From a virus, in IMG/VR virus record IMGVR_UViG_3300046467_002393, positions 1 to 24,079 of that record: DNA of 24,079 bases; one strand, 5' to 3'. Positions 8,515-15,851 of this stretch are shown piece by piece (positions within the stretch are counted from its first letter, which is position 1; each line of letters begins with the position of its first letter). A program made the position numbers and the translations under genes. The notes below the pieces were generated by a model. That model saw only the letters and a list, made by a program, of their open reading frames with translations, ran no database searches and was not told the origin of the DNA.

Positions 8515-8550
8515 ATCTAAGATGAGGAAATGACTAATAATGTGATTATC

Positions 8551-10134
8551 CTAGCTCGTAGGCGCTGTTATCGAATAATAATAATACGCTATTCTCAGAA
8601 CGCCGGCACCTGGGGTTGCATTATGCGTTATAAGTAGATCGGAGGCTTCATGGAAAACCAAGTTCATGCCGCCTGCCGTTATGGTTGTAGTACCCGCGGC
8701 TTCAAGTTCGCCGTCAGACATGTCTCGACTACCATCATCAGACCCGGCAAACGCATTCGCATCGTGCTCCCAGCCAATCTTTTTTACAAATGCATTATTG
8801 GTGATTGCAGTAGTAACCCTGATTCCAAGTGCGACCGGAATGGACAATGCGGGGAAAAAGTTGGAAGACTCGGTCGTGACGTCACTGGTGCTGCAGGTAA
8901 CTGACGCTTCCTTGACCCTTAGCGCGCATATGGATCCGTTTGCTCCGACTGCAGCACTAATTATATCCCCTTCCGCGACATCGGCTTGAACAATTTCTAT
9001 CGGTATTGTCGCAACTGCAGCAGAATTCGAATTTGAAAGCTTAAGTAGTGCCCGGGCAGTAGTGTCAGTCGTGCTGGATGCAACACTAATTCCATCTCCA
9101 GAAGTCAGCGCATTGGCTGTAATATTGATTACATTTGCATCAATATTAGCAGCAACAATATTGAGCGCTATTTGATCTGTGTCATCATTATCAATGAGAA
9201 GCGCAGGCGCACCGGTGGTTGAATCATTTTCAATCTCGACGCCGGCACCGTCAAGCTTTATTCCTCCGTCGACAGTCATTGTAAGGTGTGCTGTCGCGCC
9301 GACGGTAGTATCAACAGTTGTTATTGTGGTAGCACCAGCAGCCCCAACGGCGACTGTACAATAATCAGTGGCATCGGCCGAGCTCATAATTTTTATATCT
9401 GAGCCGGCGCCGTTTTCGGCGGTGATCCTGATACCATCATTTGTAGTTGCATCTATAACCGTGAGGTCGATGCCAACGTTTGTATTGGTACCTTGCGTAC
9501 TGGCCGAATCTACATCGATATCCAAACCTGTCATAGTTACGTTGGAGCCGGCGTGATTCGTCGCAGCATCATTCATATCGAGATCGATCCCTATAAACGC
9601 AGATGTGGTTGAATTCGCCGTCACTCCGTCTTTGTCAAAATCAATGTGAAATGTTGTCGGAGTAACCGCGGCGGTGGCGTCATCATTATGATCAATAAAA
9701 AGTACTTTTCCGGTGGTCAAACAATCATCAGCCTCAATATCTATAATATTCGCCGTTGTCTGGGTCGCGGCAATATGAAGAGCGTTTTCATCAACATCCG
9801 CTGCATTAATCACCAAAGCCGGTAAGCCGTGGTTTGACGCCTGAGATACTTCAAGCACACCTTCGGGCGCGTTGGTCGAATTTCCAATACTTACCGCTTC
9901 GGTACCACCGTCAACAAAAAACGTATGCGTCATATTCAGAGATTCAACGCGGAAATCGTGATCGTAGCCGGATTCATTGGATATGAAACTGCCGTAGTTA
10001 ACAATCGTATTACTTCCAGAAACCGTAAGGCTTCCTGTAATAACAACAGGAAGCGCTCCAGCGGGCCCCTGTGTCAAAGAACCGGTACCGCTAAGAATTG
10101 TTTCGCCCTGAGAGCCACTAATAATAACAGGCAT
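8551..10134 (-). CDS. Fibre-like repeat protein (527 aa), shorter paralogue of the 1521-aa protein
   Basis: 527 aa, rich in Thr, Ala, Asp, Asn, Gly and Ile with very few basic residues, built of beta-strand repeats such as ALHIAATQTTANIIDIEAD and TTGKVLFIDHN. Residues about 55-115 (DFRVES, then HTFFVDGG, then VSIGNSTNAP) match residues about 123-185 of the upstream fibre protein. Residues about 113-290 match that protein's residues about 1273-1448, including a 71-bp stretch identical at DNA level. The C-terminal 150 aa are different, end in LRIAYYYYSITAPTS and may be a distinct tip or head domain. The start overlaps the upstream stop as TAATG, so it is translationally coupled. Likely a virion appendage, tail fibre or capsid fibre; the position between head genes makes either possible. 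No chaperone or peptidase domain was seen. Confidence 0.72.
   Translation of the reverse strand: MPVIISGSQGETILSGTGSLTQGPAGALPVVITGSLTVSGSNTIVNYGSFISNESGYDHDFRVESLNMTHTFFVDGGTEAVSIGNSTNAPEGVLEVSQASNHGLPALVINAADVDENALHIAATQTTANIIDIEADDCLTTGKVLFIDHNDDATAAVTPTTFHIDFDKDGVTANSTTSAFIGIDLDMNDAATNHAGSNVTMTGLDIDVDSASTQGTNTNVGIDLTVIDATTNDGIRITAENGAGSDIKIMSSADATDYCTVAVGAAGATTITTVDTTVGATAHLTMTVDGGIKLDGAGVEIENDSTTGAPALLIDNDDTDQIALNIVAANIDANVINITANALTSGDGISVASSTTDTTARALLKLSNSNSAAVATIPIEIVQADVAEGDIISAAVGANGSICALRVKEASVTCSTSDVTTESSNFFPALSIPVALGIRVTTAITNNAFVKKIGWEHDANAFAGSDDGSRDMSDGELEAAGTTTITAGGMNLVFHEASDLLITHNATPGAGVLRIAYYYYSITAPTS
9473..9543. repeat. 71-bp identical repeat, copy in the 527-aa fibre gene
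   Basis: Identical base for base to 10564-10634 in the 1521-aa fibre gene, a direct repeat with offset 1091. It is the best conserved core of a longer similarity (about 9265-9795 against 10355-10880). It encodes the segment ending in MTGLDIDVDSASTQGTNTNVG. It indicates recent duplication or gene conversion between the two genes. Confidence 0.95.
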
Positions 10135-13100
10135 TAGTCTTCGATCTCCTCCATCAAAAGTTTAAATCGCTTTCCGGTTTTATTACTTCTTATTGTTAAG
10201 TAGTTTTCTTCCTCGATTACAGTCCAATCGCCGCGTTCGTTTGCTAGATGAAGGTCTGCGGTGTAAACATTGGCCCAGCGTGCTGCACCGGAACCTAGAT
10301 TTCTGGTGCCATCTCCATCTGGCAACACATCGCCGCCGGCTGGGCCTAGAATGATATCGCCGTCGACTACAAAGTTAAGGTCCGCGGCAGCGGCGCCGTG
10401 ATCAACAGTTGTTATTGTAGTCTCGCCGGATGCTCCAACAGCAATTGTGCAATAATCCTCGGCGTCGGCGGATGAAATCATCTTGAGATCTACGCCGGCG
10501 CCGTTTTCGGCAACAATCCTGATGCCATCATTCGTAGTTGCATCTGTAACCACAATGTCTACACCAACGTTTGTATTGGTACCTTGCGTACTGGCCGAAT
10601 CTACATCGATATCCAAACCTGTCATAGTTACGTTAGCGTTGGCATGATTTGTCGCAGCATCGCTCATATCGAGATCAAGTGCTGTCCATGTAGATGTTAC
10701 ACCGTCGGCGACGACGCCGCTTTTATCAAAATCTATATGCATTGTTGTGGGAGTAACCGCGGTGGTGGCAGTATCATTATGATCTATGTACAAAGCCTTA
10801 CCTGTGGTTAGCGCCGCTACCTCGATATTAACAACGTCAGCATCGATATTGGCAGCATCGATATGAAATGCCATCAGATCGGTGTCATCATTATCAACAT
10901 GTAGGGCCGCGGCGGGGGCACTCGTGCCAATACCGACTCTTCCGTCTTCATCAATAACCATTTTCGTAGTAGCAACTTCGCTCTTCCCGGTCTGAAAGTG
11001 TAAGGCAGTTGAATTAACAGTATCTGAAAACGTAGCTTGTGCTATTGCTGCAATAGATGCTCCAATTTCATCTGAATCTAGTCCAGTATCAAGGGGTGCA
11101 TAAAAATTGATACGTCCTAAGACATCATTTGCTACAACCGTGGGTTCTTTTGTTCCAAGCGTTAATACGGCGCCAACTGTAGTGAGGCCGGCTTCTATTT
11201 CGAGGGTTGATATGGGAGTCATTGTGCCAATGCCAACGTTGCCCGCGGGGCTTATAGTCATCCGAGCTTCGGCGCCGGTGGACCAGGAATTCGCTGTTCC
11301 AAAAGTCAGATTGCTTCCGACGCTGCTGTCGGCCTCAGACCAGACACCGGCTTGTGTTTTATTAGCATGGGTCGCGAGGGAACCATCTCCGCCGGCGCCG
11401 AACGTGATACCCATCGAATAGCCGTCAGTAACTACCGACGGCTCCAAATGAAGCCCGGCGAAAGCGGCGGGGCCCATCGTGGGGTAACTAATGTCAGCAG
11501 ACTTGTTAATTGTCAGAGTAGTTAGTGACCCTGTGAGAGAGGTAGTACCGGGGCGCGAAGTCGGGCCAATACTGACAAGTCCGTCTTCATCGATGCGCAT
11601 TTTCGTAGTAGCAACCTCGCTCTTTCCAGTCTGAAAGACCAAAGCAGTTGAATTAACAGTATCTGAAAACGTAGCTTGTGCTATTGCTGCAATAGATGCT
11701 CCAATTTCATCTGAATCTAGTCCAGTATCAAGGGGTGCATAAAAATTGATACGCCCCAAAACATCATCTGCTACAACCGTGGGTTCTTTTGTTCCAAGCG
11801 TTAATACGGCGCCAACTGTAGTGAGGCCGTCCTCTATTTCGAGGGCTGATATGGGAGTTGTTGTGCCGATGCCGACTTTACCGGCACCATCAATAGTCAT
11901 GGCATTTACATCTGTACCATTAGTTCTCATTCGGAAATACATATTTGGACTACTGGAGTCACCTATACTATCAATATAAACATGTCCACTGGTGGTATCA
12001 GCCGTCAATTTCATTCCGTAGTCGTCCAGGCCGCCTCGTGTGAGAAGTATTGAGCTATCGTTACCGGCGCCCGGATGTCTTACCTGTAGTTCAGCCGTGG
12101 GAGTCGCCGTGCCGATGCCGACCTTTCCAGCACGGAAAAGAGCAGCGTAATTCGTATCTGCACCAGCAACATTTACATCCAAACCAATGTTTGATACTGT
12201 TCCGCCGGCGGATGCGGCAACAACATCGAGATCCATTCCCGTCATCGTTGATGTGCCAACATTAGTGGCGGCATCATTCATATCAAGGTCTAGACCAATG
12301 AAAGTGGATGTTTGCCCAGAGGCAACGATTCCAGTCTTATCAAAATCTACATGTACAATAGGACCAGCAGCGGTTGAAGTTGTTGTTGCATTGCCGGCAT
12401 CAATAAACAACGCTTTTCCAGTAGTTAGCGCTGTTGCTGCTACGTCAATAACATTTGCCGTTGTATTGGCAGCATCAATATCGAGCGCTATTTCCCCGGC
12501 GTCGTTATTATCAATGAGAAGCGCGGATTCATCTGTGCCATCATCGTTTTCAATCTCGACGCCGCCGCCGTCAAGCTTTATCAAACCTGCTGCGGTTTGA
12601 GTGATTGTCCCATCAACAGTAAAAGTAAGGTTTGCGGCTGCAGCACCGCCATCGACGGTGGTCAAAGTAGTAGCGCCATTGGTGGTGGTTGAAATTGAAA
12701 AGAAATCGGCTGTGTCAGCAGAGCTTACAGCCTTAAAGTCTGTTCCCCCATCAGCACAGTTGATAATTAAACCATTATTGGTGTCTGCGCCGGCGGAAGT
12801 AAGCTCCATGCCCGTCGATGTCGATGTTCCATATATGGACCCTGATGCCCAAATAACAGCACCTTTTACGATGGGTGTTCCGGCGTCAGCAGCATGAATT
12901 AACTTTGGCGTAACGTGAAGGCCAACCATGGTGTTGGAGCCATTAGTGGCGGTTGTATTGTCTACATCTACATTTATACCATAGATTGTATTATTTGATG
13001 TACTGGTTCCTGTTTTATCTAGATCTACACTTAATCCAGTCACAGTAGCCGCTGTAGTATCGGAAAAATTCTTATCTAAAGCGATACCAGTAATGCCGCC

Positions 13101-14699
13101 ATGAGACGAGACATTTAATGCTGTTGCGCCGATTGCCGCTCCCTCCTCTTGTGCAATCGCGACACTGTTTCTTGTGCTAGTATTAGCTGAATTGTCGTCT
13201 ACATGTAGCGCGTAGCCGGTTGTAAGGGCGGCCGTCGATATATCCAATGCTGCGCCAGTTGTGAGTGCGTTGCCATCAATTTCTGCAACGATGCCTGTCG
13301 TTTGTTCTGAGTCAATCCTAAGTGCGCGGCCGGCGGTTCCTGCAGCGCCATCAAAGTCTATATCTAAGCCGACAATTGCGTTTGAGTCAGAAAGATTGGC
13401 ATGATCTTTTACAATCTTGGCAACCGAATAAGCATCTGTAGAGGTTCCAGAAGCATTAGCATAAAGTAGATTAGCTCCACTTAAACCATTGCTTGTGCTT
13501 GTTACATTAACTCCATTTCCTGTCGTAAGTGCATCAGCAGAAAGGTCAACACCTGTTCCTGTAGTAAGAGCATCGCCATTAATCTCGGCAACTACGCCGG
13601 TTGTCTGCTCGGAGTCGATTCTGAATGCGCGGCCGGCGGTTCCTGCAGCGCCATCAAAGTCTATATCTAAGCCAACAATTGCGTTTGAGTCAGAAAGATT
13701 GGCATGATCTTTTACAATCTTGGCAACCGAATAAGCATCTGTAGAGGTTCCAGAAGCATTAGCATAAAGTAGATTAGCTCCACTTAAACCATTGCTTGTA
13801 CTTGTTACATTAACTCCCTTTCCTGTCGTAAGTGCATCAGCAGAAAGCTCGGCCACAATGCCTGTCGTTTGTTCTGAGTCGATTCTGAATGCTCTTGCGG
13901 CGGTGCCGGCCGTTGAGTCAAAATCAATGTCTAGACCCACAACGGCGTTGGAATCATGAGCGCGGTTGCCGGTCGCGGCAATTTTAACTACCGATCCTGC
14001 TGTGGTACTTGTACTGGTGCTTGTAATATTTAGCGCAGCACCCGATGTTAAGCCATCTGCGGTAATATCGATTACATTTGCGGTTGTTACAGCGTCTGCC
14101 TCAATATCAACAACGTCAGCATCAATATTAGCAGCATCAATATGAAGCGCCATTTTGTCTGTATCGTTGCTGTCGAGAATGAGGAGTGGGACGCCACCAT
14201 CGCTAGCGTTAGCGATTTCTAGCGTAGCAGCCGGAGCATCTGTTGAGTCGCCAATGCTTACTCGATTGGAAGAGCCTTCAACAAAAATCATGTGAGTCTC
14301 ATCTACTGATTCAACACGGAAATCAATATCCAATCCGGCCTCGTTAAATATGGCATGCTCGCCAGCGAGGCCGTTGGTGACCAGCGGGCCCTTTACTAAT
14401 ACCGAACCCGTAAACTTATGGAAGTCATCAGATGAATTACCAAACTCAGTTGAGCCCGACGAGTGAATGTTATAAACATTTTTTATTGTGTAGCTGCTGG
14501 CGCTAATTGCTCCCGATACGACCAGGGCGCCGGTTAAAACTAAAGTGCTTGCTGCATACCCGTGCACCGAAGCGGTATGAAACATAAAATTTTCGCTACC
14601 GCTGATTGAAGTATCATAGGTGTGAAACTGTACGGAACCAGTCGGGCCACTGCCCGTGGCAAAATCAGCGCATCCTACATATGCCCAGCCGCTAGCCAT
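10134..14699 (-). CDS. Giant fibre-like repeat protein (1521 aa)
   Basis: 1521 aa, the longest gene in the window. The N-terminal 115 aa (MASGWAYVGCADFATGSG) may be the virion attachment part. DFRVESVDETH then VSIGDSTDAP follows (about 123-157). Residues about 165-850 are many imperfect beta repeats of the form ALTTG-x(2)-L-D/N-I and A-x-x-GLDIDFD. Residues about 858-1265 contain four VGIGT-x(2)-P-x(3)-L-x-V/I units, a motif common in tail-fibre and spike proteins. The last 75 aa (NLGSGAARWANVYTADLHL, then GDWTVIEEENYLTIRSNKTG) resemble a C-terminal block frequent in marine phage fibres. Two internal duplications are recent (separate entries). It is coupled by TAATG to the 527-aa gene downstream. 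Likely a trimeric tail or head fibre for host recognition; the exact location in the virion cannot be read from sequence. Confidence 0.78.
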   Translation of the reverse strand: MASGWAYVGCADFATGSGPTGSVQFHTYDTSISGSENFMFHTASVHGYAASTLVLTGALVVSGAISASSYTIKNVYNIHSSGSTEFGNSSDDFHKFTGSVLVKGPLVTNGLAGEHAIFNEAGLDIDFRVESVDETHMIFVEGSSNRVSIGDSTDAPAATLEIANASDGGVPLLILDSNDTDKMALHIDAANIDADVVDIEADAVTTANVIDITADGLTSGAALNITSTSTSTTAGSVVKIAATGNRAHDSNAVVGLDIDFDSTAGTAARAFRIDSEQTTGIVAELSADALTTGKGVNVTSTSNGLSGANLLYANASGTSTDAYSVAKIVKDHANLSDSNAIVGLDIDFDGAAGTAGRAFRIDSEQTTGVVAEINGDALTTGTGVDLSADALTTGNGVNVTSTSNGLSGANLLYANASGTSTDAYSVAKIVKDHANLSDSNAIVGLDIDFDGAAGTAGRALRIDSEQTTGIVAEIDGNALTTGAALDISTAALTTGYALHVDDNSANTSTRNSVAIAQEEGAAIGATALNVSSHGGITGIALDKNFSDTTAATVTGLSVDLDKTGTSTSNNTIYGINVDVDNTTATNGSNTMVGLHVTPKLIHAADAGTPIVKGAVIWASGSIYGTSTSTGMELTSAGADTNNGLIINCADGGTDFKAVSSADTADFFSISTTTNGATTLTTVDGGAAAANLTFTVDGTITQTAAGLIKLDGGGVEIENDDGTDESALLIDNNDAGEIALDIDAANTTANVIDVAATALTTGKALFIDAGNATTTSTAAGPIVHVDFDKTGIVASGQTSTFIGLDLDMNDAATNVGTSTMTGMDLDVVAASAGGTVSNIGLDVNVAGADTNYAALFRAGKVGIGTATPTAELQVRHPGAGNDSSILLTRGGLDDYGMKLTADTTSGHVYIDSIGDSSSPNMYFRMRTNGTDVNAMTIDGAGKVGIGTTTPISALEIEDGLTTVGAVLTLGTKEPTVVADDVLGRINFYAPLDTGLDSDEIGASIAAIAQATFSDTVNSTALVFQTGKSEVATTKMRIDEDGLVSIGPTSRPGTTSLTGSLTTLTINKSADISYPTMGPAAFAGLHLEPSVVTDGYSMGITFGAGGDGSLATHANKTQAGVWSEADSSVGSNLTFGTANSWSTGAEARMTISPAGNVGIGTMTPISTLEIEAGLTTVGAVLTLGTKEPTVVANDVLGRINFYAPLDTGLDSDEIGASIAAIAQATFSDTVNSTALHFQTGKSEVATTKMVIDEDGRVGIGTSAPAAALHVDNDDTDLMAFHIDAANIDADVVNIEVAALTTGKALYIDHNDTATTAVTPTTMHIDFDKSGVVADGVTSTWTALDLDMSDAATNHANANVTMTGLDIDVDSASTQGTNTNVGVDIVVTDATTNDGIRIVAENGAGVDLKMISSADAEDYCTIAVGASGETTITTVDHGAAAADLNFVVDGDIILGPAGGDVLPDGDGTRNLGSGAARWANVYTADLHLANERGDWTVIEEENYLTIRSNKTGKRFKLLMEEIED
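10564..10634. repeat. 71-bp identical repeat, copy in the 1521-aa fibre gene
   Basis: Partner of 9473-9543; identical over 71 bp and in the same orientation. It lies near the 3' end of the 1521-aa gene. Crossing over between the copies would fuse the N-terminal part of the long fibre to the C-terminal part of the short one. Confidence 0.95.
10942..11228. repeat. Internal direct repeat B, copy 2 (offset 639 bp)
   Basis: About 287 bp repeated at 11581-11867 within the 1521-aa gene. Positions 11005-11114 are identical to 11644-11753 (110 bp); the flanks differ at scattered sites. The offset of 639 bp is 213 codons, so the frame is kept. It encodes the unit starting VGIGTMTPISTLEI and containing FYAPLDTGLDSDEIG. 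Confidence 0.93.
11581..11867. repeat. Internal direct repeat B, copy 1
   Basis: Partner of 10942-11228. It encodes the unit starting VGIGTTTPISALEI (residue about 938 of the 1521-aa protein). The two copies are separated by a unit with a different sequence (GPTSRPGTTSLTGS onward), so the arrangement is A-B-A' rather than a simple tandem. Confidence 0.93.
13323..13544. repeat. Internal direct repeat A, copy 2 (offset 303 bp)
   Basis: 222 bp matching 13626-13847 with 3 differences by my count. The offset of 303 bp is exactly 101 codons, so the duplication is in frame. It encodes the segment with LSGANLLYANASGTSTDAYS and IVGLDIDFDGAAGTAGRA (residues about 384-459). A third, diverged relative starts near 13861. 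Confidence 0.94.
13626..13847. repeat. Internal direct repeat A, copy 1
   Basis: Partner of 13323-13544, encoding residues about 284-358 of the 1521-aa fibre. The near identity shows a duplication much younger than the other, diverged repeats of the same protein. Confidence 0.94.
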
Positions 14700-14705
14700 A
14701 GTAGA

Positions 14706-15131
14706 TTAAACCCCTGCGGCGCCGGACCAGTTTGTACCATTGGGGGAGATGCCAGAGTTATTAATAGCATCAGTGCCAATAAACGTCAGGCCGGCCATAA
14801 CAGAGCAGTTTGTAGATCCACTAAGCCAAAGCTCCGATACTTTTAAATCCAAACGAGGAGTTGTAACGCCTCCTGAAATCTCTAGATAAGAATTCGCGTC
14901 ATGGCCCTCACAGCCGTTTGATGAAAATCCCACTTTGAGGTGCGGTCCGCGCGGTGCATTCGTTATGTCATTATTCGTTATAACAATCCACGACGTCACA
15001 CTTGGAAACTTGACTACAACCATCGGTAGGTCATCATTGCGACAAGTAATACTTCCCGTTGCAAATGGCTTGCCCGACACCTGGTAGGAACCTACATTGT
15101 GTAACCCCGCTTTATATTGAAAATTCGCCAT
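14706..15131 (-). CDS. Small structural-looking protein of unknown function (141 aa)
   Basis: I do not recognise a named family. 141 aa, predicted beta-rich, with Gly/Ser/Asn-rich ends. The N-terminus MANFQYKAGLHNVGSYQVSG is followed by a hydrophobic strand pair (MVVVKFPSVTSWIVITNN, residues 37-54) and a Ser/Gly-rich C-terminus (GTDAINNSGISPNGTNWSG). No signal peptide and no membrane segment are seen. A GGAG site lies 9 nt before the ATG. It sits 6 bp before the 1521-aa fibre gene and after bS21. Its context suggests a virion protein, such as a fibre adaptor or capsid decoration protein; that is inference from position and composition only. Confidence 0.7.
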   Translation of the reverse strand: MANFQYKAGLHNVGSYQVSGKPFATGSITCRNDDLPMVVVKFPSVTSWIVITNNDITNAPRGPHLKVGFSSNGCEGHDANSYLEISGGVTTPRLDLKVSELWLSGSTNCSVMAGLTFIGTDAINNSGISPNGTNWSGAAGV

Positions 15132-15153
15132 ACTAAATTTCTCCGAACTACTT

Positions 15154-15161
15154 TAAATAGT
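15154..15161 (-). promoter_or_regulatory. CTATTTA motif site 4 (upstream of the 141-aa gene)
   Basis: Minus strand reads GAAGACTATTTAAAGTAG, about 23 nt before the ATG of the 141-aa gene. Here the motif is also one arm of an 8-bp inverted repeat (15155-15179), so it may be part of an RNA structure rather than a promoter. Confidence 0.22.
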
Positions 15162-15179
15162 CTTCTATAATGACTATTT
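15155..15179 (-). other. 8-bp perfect inverted repeat spanning the bS21 stop codon
   Basis: Minus strand AAATAGTC, 9-nt loop, GACTATTT. The TAG stop of the bS21 gene is inside the first arm. The stem has only two G-C pairs and no following U-run, so it is weak as a terminator. It could mark an RNA-processing or stability point between bS21 and the fibre genes. Confidence 0.35.
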
Positions 15180-15389
15180 CCTTTTAAAGCGTTTTCTTTC
15201 TAAACGTTCTTTTTCTCTCCGTGCTTTTTTAGATTTGATCTTCCTTTTGACAGAGGGCTTTATGTAATAAGCGGTCTTGCCGCGATATGTCTCTAGAATG
15301 CCTTCTTTCTTAACTTTTTTGATAAATCTTCTGATTAATCTTTCTGAGTTTTCATTTGGTCTTCTCGTCACCATTACATTGTCTGCCAC
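15174..15389 (-). CDS. rpsU: Ribosomal protein bS21 homologue (phage-encoded)
   Basis: 71 aa, the same length as E. coli bS21. The family pattern is clear: RRPNENSERLIRRFIKKVKK (residues 9-28) parallels [20 protein letters not shown], then EGILETYRGKTAYYIKPSVK parallels [20 protein letters not shown], and the C-terminus is a very basic helix. bS21 binds the 30S platform near the 3' end of 16S rRNA and affects translation initiation. The start is GTG at 15389, chosen because AGAGGT lies 5 nt upstream, whereas the alternative ATG at 15374 is about 20 nt away from it. The ribosome site overlaps the stop codon of the preceding 150-aa gene. It is embedded in the structural operon, so it is expected to be made late with virion proteins. 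Phage bS21 genes are known from marine and large phages. Confidence 0.93.
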   Translation of the reverse strand: MADNVMVTRRPNENSERLIRRFIKKVKKEGILETYRGKTAYYIKPSVKRKIKSKKARREKERLERKRFKRK

Positions 15390-15394
15390 AGAGC

Positions 15395-15400
15395 ACCTCT
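15395..15400 (-). promoter_or_regulatory. Ribosome binding site deciding the bS21 GTG start
   Basis: Minus strand AGAGGT, 5 nt before the GTG at 15389. It overlaps the TAG stop of the upstream 150-aa gene, so translation of the two is probably coupled. It supports the GTG over the internal ATG. Confidence 0.75.
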
Positions 15401-15851
15401 ATTTTCCTGCATCGATATGAGCTTTCCAGTTCCTGCCAACGCTGCCGAGCAATCCTGATATATCTACTCCGGGATCGCTGGGGGCTACATTTGCCAGGGG
15501 GCCTTGCGCTGTCTGGGGGGCGCCAGGAGCAGTACCCGCGGAAGCTATCGGCGTCGTACCCTCAAATAGATTTACGCCATTATATGCGTTCTCCCCCATA
15601 GCGCCCATAAGCTTCTTTCTGTGCTCATCTGTTTTTTGTTTTTGTTCTTGCAAAGATTGCTGTCGCATCTCTGCAAAGTTGTTTTCTTTTGCTTTTGGCT
15701 GGGGCTGCTGAGCTTCAACAATTTGAATTCCACCCATTCCACGAGCCACTTCTGAAACTACTCCTGATAAAACGCCGTCCTCAAATATCACCTCCTTGAT
15801 ACATTCTTTTATCAATGGCTTGAGCAGCTTCTTTAGTTCTGTCTTGTTCAT
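15399..15851 (-). CDS. Unknown helical protein with repeated (I/L)-x-E motifs (150 aa)
   Basis: I do not recognise a family. Residues 1-30 form a strongly amphipathic helix: KKLLKPLIKECIKEVIFEDG, with IKE (14-16), IKE (18-20) and IFE (22-24), all of the (I/L)-x-E form cut by T4-type prohead proteases. Residues 45-85 are Gln/Lys/Glu-rich and probably coiled. The C-terminal part is Gly/Ala/Pro-rich (GTAPGAPQTAQGPLANVAP) and probably disordered. It overlaps the 1032-aa gene by 4 nt (ATGA), so the two are coupled and may act together. A small internal head or core protein is a reasonable guess, but nothing proves it. Confidence 0.72.
   Translation of the reverse strand: MNKTELKKLLKPLIKECIKEVIFEDGVLSGVVSEVARGMGGIQIVEAQQPQPKAKENNFAEMRQQSLQEQKQKTDEHRKKLMGAMGENAYNGVNLFEGTTPIASAGTAPGAPQTAQGPLANVAPSDPGVDISGLLGSVGRNWKAHIDAGK

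Noticed and set aside
8535-8550. Terminator after the 527-aa fibre gene
   Set aside because: Only a 5-bp AT-only stem (ATAAT-CAC-ATTAT) is visible, which is not stable enough to support a call.
10942-13847. CRISPR array or diversity-generating retroelement template/variable repeats in the fibre gene
   Set aside because: The repeats are long, in frame, few and not separated by uniform spacers. No reverse transcriptase or Cas gene is present, and the mismatches do not concentrate at adenines of a template.
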